A DNA stretch of 64,000 bases from Rostrohypoxylon terebratum (Eukaryota; Ascomycota; Sordariomycetes; Xylariales; Hypoxylaceae), in contig MU385868.1 in assembly GCA_022497145.1 (NCBI GenBank), positions 124,001-188,000 on the forward strand, given 5' to 3'. A program made the position numbers and the translations under genes. The first letter of the stretch is position 1. Each line of letters starts with the position of its first letter. Below are positions 45,826 to 57,925 of the stretch, in pieces. A model generated the notes under the pieces. The model saw only the letters and a program-made list of their open reading frames with translations, did not search any database and was not told the origin of the DNA.

Positions 45826-45833
45826 GGGTAAGT
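45826..45833. repeat. Right target-site duplication of the MITE
   Basis: GGGTAAGT, identical to 45413-45420. Confidence 0.93.
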
Positions 45834-46461
45834 ATAAGAAGTGTAAAGAGAACGATGACCTTCCCAACAATCCTCCAGGATCTCGTCGAATTGGATGAAA
45901 ATAGCCAAGTCGTGAAATGGAGTACGCCGTATACGATGATGATGGGTTTTACGTCATTGATTGACGTGTGGTTATCTGAACAACTACCTACTCGTCCGCG
46001 GGACATCCATAGCTCGCCTTTAGGACGTCCAAAATGCAAAATGAGAACGTAGGGTCCCAAAGTCGAGATAAGAGCAGCTGAGCCGGGGCGGTTTAGAACA
46101 GACTCGTATGAGATTGGCCTTTTCTATTGGCATTCTTTCTATTCACTGGATGTCTTTCGCCGAACACGTTTATTAGTGGAACCTTGGATTCGGGGTCGAC
46201 TGAATTCAAATTGTACTATGGAATCACCACGGTCTTTTCAACTTTGTCCCTGGGGGTGCTATGGTAAGGATCGCCCTGCCCAAATCTGATTCCCAGAAGA
46301 CCGCCCATCCATCCCTCCATCCATAAATGCACATGCGCGAGTAGTAAGCAAGCAGAGAGGCCCTTCAGCCCATCCTTCTCCGGGGCTTTTACCTGACCCC
46401 CATACTCCCGAGCAACCAGTCCTTCCCGTTTGCACCAAGCACCGAAATCATCTCAAGGAGT
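45834..46461. other. Intergenic region between the MITE and the secreted-protein gene
   Basis: No gene. It includes the 3' flank of the minus-strand secreted protein. A short TCCATCCATCCATAAA-like repeat sits near 46306-46326. Confidence 0.5.
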
Positions 46462-46904
46462 CTACTGGGTAGAGGTAGCCGACGTCGACGTCGAAGAAGA
46501 AGTCGACGAGGAAGTCGTAGTGGTGAATGTACTGCTGGTTGAACTCATGGTCGAGTTCGACGTCGACGACTTGGTGCGGGTCAGATCCCAGGAGTACTCG
46601 AAGCACCACTCACACCGCGGGTCGGTCTCGCAGTTGAGGTCGCTGCGGCATATGTCAGCACGACTGTCTTTATTCTCTACCTATTTGGTTTTTTCTGTTG
46701 GGGGAGGGGGTAGCGGGGGGGGAGATGGTCTTACTCTTCGCTGCAGGTGGTGCAGTAGTGCTGGAGCGAGGGACAATCGATGTCTCGCTTCACGTTGCAG
46801 GCTCGGTCGACGACCTGGGGGGCTGGGGCTGCCGTGATGACGGGTGGGGGTGCCGCGAACACGACGCTGCAGAGAGCGGCGGCGATGATAGTAACGGTAC
46901 GCAT
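46462..46904 (-). CDS. Small secreted cysteine-rich protein, 116 aa, two exons
   Basis: Exons on the minus strand are 46904-46735 and 46642-46462; the 92-bp intron has a GTAAGA donor, GCTGAC branch and GCAG acceptor, joining CSED to DLNC in frame. A signal peptide covers about residues 1-18 (IIAAALCSVVFAA). The mature part has seven cysteines (36, 44, 51, 54, 61, 67, 70) packed into 35 residues, including YCTTC and CEWCF. A Ser/Thr-rich tail (about 78-116) is a likely O-glycosylation region. No long open frame covers the gene because both exons are short. This architecture fits fungal small secreted proteins, some of which act as effectors or cell-surface proteins; I recognise no family, and function is unknown. 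An overlapping plus-strand frame of 135 codons is a shadow of the Ser/Thr codons. Confidence 0.75.
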
Positions 46905-49528
46905 CTCGAGATTTCTGGAAAGTGAGGTCAGAATTGTGATTTTGGGCGTGTTTTTAGGTGTACTTACTACAAGTCAAAACGGAGATGAGGTGGTGATTGG
47001 CTTGTTGAGGGTTCTTATAGGTAGATTTATTTGGAGACTCTCATCAAAGTACCTAACTGATGATTTGGTCTCTGACGTTTGGTGGAGATTCGTGTGAGTT
47101 GTTGTAATTGATGATCTGTGGGGGAGGTTTATGGGATAGAAGGAATACTGATCAGGATTAGGTATTGGTAGAGATCTTGCCTTATTCTCGCGATCTAAGC
47201 CCAGGTTTGAATAATATGAAGGTAGTTACCAGTGTCACACTCGCCCTCTAGAAGAGAATGGTATGGGGTGTTTTGGCGGTTCCTTCTATCGATAGATTTA
47301 CGAAATAACGAACAAATAAGTAGTCACTTCTTATTGTTTCTGAGTCATTAGTGATTTTAGTTGCTCGTCTTGTTGAACATGAAGATGTCAGAATAGCTAT
47401 CGTGACAAGACACATGAGGAACACCAAAAGCCTCGTGGCCTTCTGCGTCGAGGCTATCACCACCTCTCACCCCAGCGTCCTGTTGGGTTTTTGTGGTGTC
47501 ACAGAACATCGGGTGTTCTATCCCTTTACGTTCAGAATCTCTCCTTCTCTCATCTTATCTTTTCACAACATAACCTTTGAAGGCTTTCAGGTAGGTATAT
47601 CCGAGAGCACAAAGGCTACCCATGAGCCATAGCCTCACGATACGCAATGGCCCATGTGGTCTAGCCAGAGCCGTTGTTTAGTGTAGAAGACGATAGGTTA
47701 AGTTGTGTAAGTTTCATACGTGTGATTGGCCCCAAAGCGTTCTTGCAAAACAACAAGACCATGGGCCAGAATCTCGGTACTTAGTCCGCAGTAGACTCGG
47801 ACCCGTGTCTCGGGACCGGTATGTATCAGACCAGCAGACATCCGAGTATAGGGCCGTCTCTGTATGTAGCTACGCACGGGTAACAGAAGGCGGTGTAACT
47901 GATCGATCTTCGACCATCTGATATGAATCGTCCCACCAACGCGGTAGCTTACTGCAAGGCACGGAAGGAGACCCATGGGGTTATAAATTCGATGTATCAC
48001 AAGGTTGCGTCCTCCTTGAGCTGGGATACACTAGCGTAAGTGACGATGTTTGGTATGTATAATCATGGCATCGGAATTCAAGCACTCCCAAAATAAGGGT
48101 GTTCGATTTTGGTTTTCTTCCTTAATTTATAAATCTGATGATTCGGAGGATTGCGAAGAATTGTGAATGAATTCGAAAGGCCATTTCGGCCTGTCGGGTT
48201 GGGGGGACTCCTAAAACTTCCCGGATTAATCTGAAGTGGCAGTTCCATTCATTTACCAGCTCATGCAGGCGACAGGTCAGGTCGGTATGTCGGTATATCG
48301 GGACCAAGGACCTAAGTACCTACCCACGCAGTCACCTCAGGAGTTCGGCTTCCAGCTTCCAGCTCAAGACACTCTTGTGCGACTAAATCATGTGTTATAA
48401 CTCTGAATAACCATGAAGATTGCGTCGATGATATATATGTGTTATATTGTACATACCTATAAAGTGGCGAACCTTAGAAGCACTTGAGGAACTTTGACCA
48501 TGTCCTCAATCCTAATTTGGATCTTGATTGTGTGTAAGTAGGGAGAATCAGGGAATAGTCTCGTAGTTCCGAGTAATGTTGACGTACCTACTATGTAGGT
48601 ACTTGTGCAGCCTATGCGCCTCATATGACCTCAAGCCGTGTATTCGTATGCCGTGTAACAAGCCATCGGCGGTCTATACCAAAGCCTTCCCAAGTTCCCA
48701 GTGCTATTGTTGCCTTCCCAGTCATAAGCTTACGACGCCACCTTTTCTCACCGCGATATCTACCGAATGCACGTTCCCGTGTTCCTAAGAGATGTAGGCA
48801 GTAGATAGTCGAGTCCCCCACCGATTATGTAGCCTTCCGTCACTGATGGTTAAATCGTGGGTGCCGGCAGGAGACTGCTCGGCATGGTTTAGGGAGGTAC
48901 TGCATCCTGTTCTTGAGGATCTTGTCGTTCTCTTCCGAGGTTTTTCATCATTTCCGAGTTCGTCATTATGGCAGTTCATACCGTATGCATTCTCAAGATT
49001 CATACCGCACACAAATATAGTCATATTCTGCGACCTGCAGTCCTGTTATGTCGTGAAGATGCTTTTTGATTGAATCCCCAACACCAACCCTTATTTATCT
49101 CATCGCTCAGACATGCCTTGAAAAACGCCTAATAGCACTTTGATAATTCCTCTAACTCCTCCGCAAATATGTGCAAAGCCGCGCGAAAGTCTAGATTGTA
49201 CAATGTTGTCCCATTTACACCACACCCCATATCAATCGCTGTCGTATAATACATTCATGTCGTCAGAATATGTGATTCCAGATGACTCCACTCTCCACGC
49301 CGCTCTGCCGTGCCTCGACCAGGTAATCACAGTCCCCCCCCTGAATCCCACCAACACGGTAAAAGACGATGTCACTCGCCTAAGGTATATGGATATTAGT
49401 AAGATACGAAGCAAAATCCCCTCGCAGAATGTTTTACCGAAAACATGATTAGTCCGGGTCGTTGAAGGCCCAGTCCTGGTGATTTATTCCTTCTGTTCAT
49501 TCGAACCTGAAGTGATAGGCGTTAAATT
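46905..49528. other. Intergenic region, 2.6 kb
   Basis: Promoter of the secreted-protein gene on the left; 3' flank of the Zn2Cys6 regulator on the right. Frames at 47351-47632, 47698-48000 and 49140-49448 overlap others on the opposite strand and have no motifs or splice support, so I call no gene. Confidence 0.5.
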
Positions 49529-52500
49529 TCAAGCGCCGCTCACTCCATCCGCCGAGAAGAGTAGTAATGGCCATTGCATCGTAGCGGTAGTTGTTGCCGG
49601 AGTGCCATTCATGCTGACCCCTAGACCGACCGTGCTACCGTCTACGTTTGTGCCAGGCCTGGGATCAGAACTTCCGAGAGACATTAACGCATTGGCGCTG
49701 TATCTGTCCTGGTTATCCACGATGGCGGCCGTCCAATCTTGCCAGGTATTCCCACCAGATGACTGTTGCTGCCGCCACATCATATGTGCCGGTTGCGTCA
49801 TTTGAGTCGCTTGTGTAGCGAACGTCGTAAGTGGGTTATGATCTGCCGTCTGGACTTGCGCCTGTGCTTGTGCCTGTGCTTGTGCCTGTGCCTGTGCGTG
49901 CGCGTGCGCGTGAGCTTGCGCTTGGGCGACGGCTACTTGTCCAGCTGCTTGCGCGTATAGGAAGGAATTGTTCGGATCGTAAGATATAGCGTTAGTCGCA
50001 TGCGGTGCCGAGTCAGTATACGATAAGGAAGGGTATGTCCCGGACTCGGGAGTAGCTTCCGTGTAATAATTGTTGCGCGGGGTTGCAATGACGTGGCCAG
50101 CTGAGCCATTGACGGTGTCCGTATCATTGTGGCTTGGGTTAGGATTTGGTGGTGGGGGTAAGTTGGAATAAGGTGGCGAATGGGGGGATTGTTTGAGCAT
50201 GTCCTGGGATAGTGGTGGTTGTGAGAGAGGCTCATTAGCCTTCTGGAGTTGGTCATGCTCTATCCAAGAGATCGTGCGATCTATGATAGACGATACCGCG
50301 TCATGAAGACCCATACCGCAGCCTGAGCAAAAGTCCCGTTGTTAGCGATGTGATTTGATAATCCTAAGTATGAACTGCAGACTCACCCATAAGGCTTCCA
50401 GTTTCAGCTAAAATTGTTAACCAGAGGCTCATATCTGCTTGAAGGGCTTGCAATTCGCTGGCGCTTATATCATGTCGTCTTTCCCAGTGCGCGACTAGAG
50501 TAGAGAATATCGCAGTACAGTATACCGCAAGACAATACCATGTTGTATCTAGAGATTTTAATCTGTATATATTGTGTAAGATCGACAACATTTTCTTAGC
50601 CGTCTCCTCACATATCTTGGTATTTTCAGCAATTAGTTTCGGGTCATTCGTTATGCAAGCAGCCGGATGGCGCAATGTGAGCCCTGTATCACCTCAGGTT
50701 AGCATTCGCTGGGTAGCTAAGAAGTCGAATAAATTGGTGTAATTGATTGTTGAGTGCCGGTGGTTTCTTACTAAATTCAAGAGACATGTATTCTGAGTAA
50801 AGAGCGAACAGAGAATCGTGTTCGATTTGTCCGTTGTTCTTGGGTTTCAACCCAGGAGGAAGGTTCTCTTTCCAAACTTCCAATTGGTCTTCGAGAGCCT
50901 CGATCACGGAAAGATATCGACTAGGATCCCGTTTCACCGAATATACATGGGCAAACATCTCGAGGAATAATGCTGAGATTTTGAAGGCGGCAACACCAAT
51001 CTCGTAGCGACACGGAACTGATCTTGTGGTATCAACACAATCATCCGATAGCAGTTCATCGGCGATGTTTTCTGGAAACTCGCAGTCGATATCTTCTAAC
51101 CGAATTGTCATAGGTCGTCCCATCCTGCCGTTTAAGGTAACAGCCGTCGAGAGAAGTGCCCACCAGGTGCGTTTCCGAAGTTCATTTTCAAGGTTAGTTT
51201 CTTCACCCGGTTTTCTCCAGGCGCGATGTAAACCAATTTCGATAGCTAGGCCAAGGGTATAATTACTCAGCATACTGCTAGTATTTGACTTGGGAAATCG
51301 CATTGTGTGTACACAAAGCATGGTTAAGGCTTGGATATCATGGAAAGTCTTGGATGTGGATAAGTCAAACCACTTGCTCAAAGCATAATGATAATGCTTA
51401 TTTGATAAATCATTTAGACGAGCCCTTTGCTCGGGGTTTTCCTGGTTACGGAATCCGTATTGGAGATATATAGAAGCGAAAACTAAATGAATCTTGGTTG
51501 TTTCGGCTACGGTAGGTTTGAAGTTAGGGTCGTCATAGAGGCGTGCTAACTGAATTATACATTTAGTATAAATTTGGACTAGATAACTACTAGGTAGTCG
51601 CATATGAACCAGATATAGATGGATACTTACGAGATTCATGAAAGTAGGCTTATGCAAGACTGGATGAAAAGGATATACCATGAGAAAGTACCATTCGGCA
51701 TAGGTGAAAGCATCGGCTTTAGGGGGATAGTCGACATGAAGTGGAGGATTTATATTGGCGACAGACCGCAGCATGGCATGAACGGATTTGTTATATATGG
51801 GCGAGTGAGCCGGAGTATCGTGAGTAGGCTCATCCATATCTGGAACGTCGAACGATCCAATATCTATCGTGCTTCCGAGAATGGACAGAGTGGTACCCTT
51901 AACTGAACTGAGAGGAGCTTGATCTGCACCCACACCTATGTGGGTATCTGCCGGTCTTGGTTCAACCGTCGAACGTAGGGTGCTGGAGAAATGTATGCTA
52001 GGAGGCCGATATCGATCTTTCGCCCAAATTGACGACCCTTGCGCGGATTGAGACTGAGACCACTGAGATTTTCCCATAGAATCCGATATCTGACTGGTCA
52101 TATTTGGAATGCCTCCGTCGGAAGAAGAATTTTCAACCGGGGTTGAGGATGAGCGGAATGGCTTGACCTCGACGCCATTTTGTTGAAGCAATTTCTCTAG
52201 ATCGTGGATGTGATTTAACATATCCCTCTTCTCGCGTTCCAACTCTTGCATATATCCTCTTCGTTCTGTCCGGCCAGTGACTCGGTCTGTCACGTAACAA
52301 TCGAGGTTTTGGTTGATGCAATGGGAGCAGCCTTCGGGTAGAGCATCGCAACGGATTTTGCGAACCTGAGTTCAATCATGTTAGACTAGGATACGTAGAC
52401 ACGTAGGTTTGTATAATAGTATCGGGGAAATATATGGTATGATTTAATTGATGTGATTGGCGTGGTCAAAACCGACAGAGGACGCTGTTGGCGACATAAT

Positions 52501-52822
52501 GCGACGATGACGGATAGTATCTTTCCAACTTTCTGTCTCTCCGTCTTCCCGTTTTCCCGTCTTCGCTTTTTCCCCGTCTTTCTTTCCGCGACACACAGAT
52601 ACACAGAGACATTGTCGGGTTAAAAAAAAAACCTACCTTGCACCGATCGCATGCTTGTCCAGTTCTAGTATACGATTGAAGCTTACTCTTGACAACGCTA
52701 GAGAAGTCATTGGGAGCTGTGCGGTCACGCTCTAATCTCGGTAGCTTGCATTTGGCTGTACTGTCTGGAGTGTCGAGGTCGGTAGCTTCACCAGGCCGTT
52801 TAGGCGGTCGGCCTGGAGGCAT
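49529..52822 (-). CDS. Zn2Cys6 fungal-specific transcription factor, 932 aa, five exons
   Basis: Exons on the minus strand are 52822-52637, 52365-51631, 51549-50772, 50692-50387 and 50322-49529; introns are 271, 81, 79 and 64 bp with GTAGGT, GTAAGT, GTAAGA and GTGAGT donors. The first splice completes the binuclear zinc cluster: Cys58-x2-Cys61-x6-Cys68-x6-Cys75-x2-Cys78-x6-Cys85, with the intron between K62 and V63. A coiled-coil dimer segment follows (YMQELEREKRDMLNHI...). The large middle region matches the fungal-specific regulatory domain (FTYAEWYFLMVYPFHPVLHKPTF, LGLAIEIGLHRAW, RKRTWWALLS, GRPMTIRLEDIDCEFP). The tail has a His/Ala/Gln repeat and a Gln/Thr-rich, likely activation, region. 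It should bind CGG-type sites in the nucleus; target genes are unknown. An in-frame ATG at 52900 would add 26 residues. The 81-bp intron has no stop and keeps frame, so retention is possible. Confidence 0.9.
49866..49946 (-). repeat. Coding His/Ala/Gln tandem repeat in the regulator
   Basis: Hexanucleotide-like repeats (GCNCAG and GCNCAC units) encode an alternating Ala-Gln and Ala-His tract within the last exon. Such tracts often vary in length between strains. Confidence 0.8.
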
Positions 52823-55800
52823 GGCGACACGAAGTCTCTTTTGGCGTAAAAATGGCCCGTGGATGTTTTTTGTAAGAGTGACCGTTTTGTTGGCGCACAA
52901 TGATTTAGAGCTTGTTTCGCGACAAATGAGAAAATGGAGTTTCCCGAAACCTTAAAGGTCGGGAGTCGGGATAGGACTTGGGGCAGTTTGGGGACGGGAC
53001 GTCCTTACCTAATAGCTAAATAAACTATCAAATTGGACCTACTAATATGGAAGTAATGGATAGCTACTGCTAGACTAGACACCCTGACATCCCAACACCC
53101 CCCCAGCACCTAGGACCTAGGTACCTAAACAACCCAAGAGTCCCAGACAACCAGCCTGCAGCCAGTCAACCCGTCGCCCGTCAACCAGACCCTGCTAACC
53201 TGAACCTTGCTAACCTTACTAATACTATCAGCCATGTTCCTACCCAGGCACCCTAGGGCTAACGCGCTCACCACGCTAACCCTGCCAACATGAACCTTGG
53301 AACACGCTATATCGACAACCGCCTCCAGGCCATATAGGCAACTTCCAGGGTTAAGATAAGGATGTACGTAAGGTACAGGAAGGCGCGGGAAAAACAGCAT
53401 GAGAAGACGCAAGAGATAGGCAAGTGAGGTACGTATACAGACTTCTAAATCGACAATGTAACTTGAGAGATTATACCTAATTCGAATTAGCTCAATTAGC
53501 TCCAACTTTGGTTCCAGTAAAACACGTAAAACACAGCCTTCTTTAACTTGAAAAGTGTGGGTTCAAGATTCGTAATTCTCGGTACCATAATAATAAGAAT
53601 GGACATCAACTTAAACTTGGAAAGATACAATCATACAACATACAACATACAACATACAACATATTGCATACTATACAACTTCAAGACTAAACGCACCAAT
53701 CCCCCGTTCCCGATCTCCCAAAACTTCAGGGGATGACAAAAGATAATAGAGATCATACGAAATACGAAATACGTACATAGTATGACAAGGGCGGAATCTA
53801 CCGCCCGCTCGGTCCTGATTTGAAAAAGCATCTTAAATTATTGAGATCGGACTGGAGACTCAACCACCGGCTTAGAGTTGCTGGAAGATGATTAGACGTC
53901 CAGACTCCAGACGTCCCGACAACTTTGATTATTACCTACTATACGTAGGTAGGTGATATTAAAGTAAGGATAAGTAAGGTACCATCGGGGCCATCGGAGT
54001 GATTTCTTGTCTCATTCGTCATTCGCTACACAACTATTGGACATATTGGACATATTGGACCCTCCCACCTTAAGGAGGGACCCTCTGGAAGACGACGAGT
54101 CTTGTTTCTGCATAACGCGCCAGGACGTAAGGAGCCAACATTGGTCAAGCACTATGTCCGAAAAAAGAAAAGCCGACGAACATTCGAGCGTTGTGTGTCG
54201 GCAGACGAAGCCCCCCCCAAGCCCACTTCGAAGCCCCTTATGCCATACACCACTCAAATCGAGCTAAAACCAAAGCTACCTAGGTCCTAGGTCCTAAGTA
54301 CGCAGCAGGCACGGAGTCAATCTCTCAGGCCTTGAGGATCGAGCTCTCTGATAGGAATAAGAGCGCGAGCGGTGAGGAAAGAGTTTTATTATGTGCATGT
54401 GAAGAGTGAATTCAAACTAACTGCATATGTTCTGAACACGTATACGTTTCGAAGGATACGAAGTAGACTCTAGAGACGATGGAGGGTCTAACAAGTCTAA
54501 CAAGTCAACAATCCAACTGCTCAGATGCCCGAGTCCCAAGTCCCCAAGTCCCCAAACCCCGAGATAGGTATACCGACGGCGTCTTCGCATAATGATAGTC
54601 CCGCAAGACTTGGAGAATCGAAACATTCGAAACAATCCACACTTACCTAAGCCATGCCGACTAAACAGACTAAACAGAACTAGACAGAACTAAACTAGCA
54701 CCGCTACCTGTTAGGGACATGTACGCAGTATGTACATAGTAAGTGCTAGGAATCCATCGCCCGCGTTCTTTTTAAGCTGGACAGGCTAGTAGACTACAGT
54801 AGGCCAGGACAAGCCTTGTCTACGGAGGCTTGGCGGTCGAAACCTCGACCTAGACCTCCATGGACCCGGCCGATTTACTGATTCATGGGAGGATGTTCCA
54901 GGACACCCTAGTCGCGATGGGCGTGATGGGGTTTCTAGAAGGATGAGAAAGCGTGGGAAAGGATGAATAGAGTATGTGCGAACGATGGAGCCGATGCAGG
55001 CGCACGACAGGATAAGAACTCAAAACAGCCTATGACGGCAGACAACATATGACATCCATGGATCGGTATCATGGATGTCATGGATGTCATGGAGGTATGC
55101 AGCGACCGGCAGCGACAAGAATGACGATCATTGATGGATGGGTATATTTCGTACTTTTTTTTCGTACTTGCGCAGTGTCACCGTCTCCCTTCTCCCTTCA
55201 GACCCCTTTTCTTTTCCTAATTTAGTACCTCCCAGCCTGCGCGCTTGCTATTATTACTGGTAGTCTCGTAATGCTATATTATCTATATACTCCGGCTGTG
55301 TTAGTTACGTAGTAATCAAGCTGGCGCAGCAATACGAGCTCCGAAGTTCCACAGTTTAACCCATCCACATCCAAGCCAATCTTCCCGTCCTGCCCGTCGC
55401 AGGGACGCAAGGTCTCAAGATCCGCCGGCTCCGCACGCAGCCCTAGACGCTGCCCCGACGCCTTGACGCCTTGACGCCTTGGTACGCCTTGGTAGGTATG
55501 CCCTGGTACGCCCTGAACACACACTGAACACGCCCTGGGTTAGACGTGCTCACATTAATCAATGTCTACAACGATGAAGATTGCGGGAGCGACGGATGCG
55601 CAGGTGGTGGCGCAAAGATCTCAATGAAGACACGGACGAACCAAGCAATTGGGTCTTGCCCTGCGTATAAACCACGCGGCGTAATGAGCTAGCCGGCGCT
55701 CCCTTAATTTATCTGGAAAACTAGAAAGACAAGACAAAGCATGGGATCCTGTGCTTTGGCGGCGATCGATATTCTTCGACCTCTGCAGGTTCTGTAAGAA

Positions 55801-56337
55801 TCTTAAGGCTCTAATTACTTACGACGTACCTAGGCCCTAGGGCTAGACTCTAGTACTAGTAGTAGTATGATCTCCAGGGCTAAGGTTACGCTGAATAAGA
55901 CCCGTGAACCCCTGAAATTCAAGGGGTTTCTTCTCTTTTTAATGGATGTTTTAACTACGAAATACATAGTACAACAATGTTGGGGTCTTTCTTGGGGGCC
56001 GGTCCCACTATTCCACTATTATGAGGAATGATGAAATTATGACTAATGCTAATAACAGCTGATAGCCGCCGATAGCCAGCTGCTCAGTGGTCCACCGAGA
56101 TTGCACCGGTCCCCCCAGCCCTGGAAGGCGGTTGTTGCCCCGCTATACCCCACTAGATCCACTAGTCCACTAGATCTTGAAATCTCACCATCTCCAACAT
56201 TTTTCACATTTGAGACTCGAAGGATCAACAGTTTGTCTCTCAACCTCTTTAACCCGTTACAGGACAGGATACAACCAATTTAGAAATACTACCAGACCGC
56301 TCCATTAGGCTATTCGGACAAGCCGGGTTAATCAGCA
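52823..56337. other. Intergenic region, 3.5 kb, regulator promoter side
   Basis: No supported gene. It holds CCTAGG-rich words (53103-53128, 54276-54300, 55826-55850), a heptamer array (53632-53659), a TATTGGACA triple repeat (54040-54060), an ATGTCATGG repeat (55066-55093) and a CGCCTTGA-type repeat (55458-55516). A 21-bp stretch at 54276-54296 is identical to 10877-10897. The left part should carry the promoter of the Zn2Cys6 gene. Confidence 0.5.
53632..53659. repeat. Heptamer array (CATACAA), four copies
   Basis: Four exact CATACAA units in tandem, followed by a broken fifth. Confidence 0.9.
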
Positions 56338-57425
56338 ATGGCATCTGCGGAAGAGGGTGAGGCGATACAGTCGCCAGGTATACTGGAGACGATCCACTTG
56401 GAACACGTTCCGTCGACACACACAGTTCATATTGGGCTCTTCAGGGATGTAACCAACGCAGACTTCTTGCAGAAGCAGTTACTAAGTCGGAATTCCGACT
56501 TTGAGTATGCCTTCATCGATGCTACTTCTGTATGTTTTATGGAACATCTGTCTTCTCACCCTTACCTTCGCCCTTTACCCATATTGCTCATTGATCTTCT
56601 TATAATGTCTTGTGACTACTATGAGATTTTGAGAGCCATACTTATAGAAAATACTATATTTAAACAAGCTTCACTCTATATCATGTGAAAATGAGACTAT
56701 AGCGTAGACTAATGATCTTTATGAAATGAATAGGTAGTATCGCGTTTCCAAATCTTAGCCGCCGTCTATAAGGCTATCATAATACAGATGAGCGGTAACA
56801 TGAAAACACCAAACGTGCACTCAGAGATCGTGTGTTCCTTGAGTCCAAACAAAAACGTATGTATCTTATGCTTCATGCGCAACCGCGTTTTTATAACCCA
56901 CTTCACCCCCATACTCTCCTCGTATACCATGATTTCCTTTGTCACGCGAAACTTTGGCTCTGCCTCCGCAGGGAGGTGCTCCAAACGTCCTAAGCCGGGG
57001 CCATGCCCCGAAGAGGTGTAGATATCTTAGGTAGCCACGTCTCGAGCCCGAGACGTGAAATGAATCATCATCTCTTCGTACACCGTCCTTCCCTTATACT
57101 AACCACGCCCCAGATCTCCGAAGCCTACCGCCGCTTCGGCATAACCGGCACAACGAACTCTCTCATCATCATCAAAGTCCTCATCACCCCCCCTTCCACA
57201 TTCACCCCTACCTCCGTGCAACAACATCTCCTTGCCCACGTACAAGGCACGCCCACACCCCTCACCGATGAGGTCTTGCAGTCGTCTCTCACGGATTGGG
57301 CGAAGGTGCGCAAGTACTACAAGCTGAACGGCGTGAACTGGCTCGACTCGGTCGAGGACGAGACGGCGAAGCGGGCGGAGATGGAGGTCTTGGTGCTGGA
57401 GGGTATGGCGTTGAGGGGGTTGTGA
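56338..57425 (+). CDS. CGI121: Cgi121, KEOPS/EKC complex subunit, 208 aa, three exons
   Basis: Exons are 56338-56529, 56734-56856 and 57114-57425; introns of 204 and 257 bp start GTATGT and are both phase 0. The spliced protein reads as the Cgi121/TPRKB family: LEHVPSTHTVHIGLFRDV near 20-40, then VVSRFQILAAVYKAI joined at the first splice, and HSEIVCSLSPNKN joined to ISEAYRRFGI at the second. That joint reproduces the SLSP-N-N-I-EAFR-like block that marks the family. The last part (DWAKVRKYYKLNG) is also typical. In yeast, Cgi121 binds the Bud32 kinase in the complex that makes the t6A modification on ANN-decoding tRNAs, and it also affects telomeres. At 208 aa it is slightly longer than yeast (about 181). 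It is convergent with the proline dehydrogenase gene (500 bp). Confidence 0.9.
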
Positions 57426-57925
57426 TTGTGGTTATGAGGGCCCGCTAGGTACAAGATATAAGGAATATTTGGATGGGAACTCTTGAAAGAGTCTGGGACA
57501 CCTGAGGTCCCCGGATGGACCTGATATGAGATAGGTATGGAAAACGAAGCAGTTATTGCAATGAAGGAAAGCGAAGATAGCTTTACATGCAGTATAGCCT
57601 CACGATCAATTATGAAACAAAAGAGTTAAGGATTTTTTTTTCTTCATTTATAAATGAGAAAACGCGATTTTCTAGACTGCTACTCGAAGCACCTCGATCT
57701 CCCTAGCGGGTGACAGCAGCAGAATACATCCGCGTAATTACAAATAGTTCATATCATAACTCATATCTCTCACGCCATACTCGACCTGCACAAGTCTCCT
57801 CCAATAGGCGCGCGCTTTCCTCAGGGTATTAATCCGCACTTCAACACACCAAACCATCTTTCCATTCTCCCGCTTCACATTTCACTTTCCACTTCCAACA
57901 GCTCCTATCACTCACCGCTTACCGC
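57426..57925. other. Convergent intergenic spacer, CGI121 / proline dehydrogenase
   Basis: Both genes end here. A T-run near 57630-57640 and AT-rich flanks fit 3' ends. No gene. Confidence 0.5.

Noticed and set aside
46430..46837. 135-codon plus-strand frame rich in Val, Asp and Glu
   Set aside because: It is the complement of the Ser/Thr-rich tail and intron of the small secreted protein.
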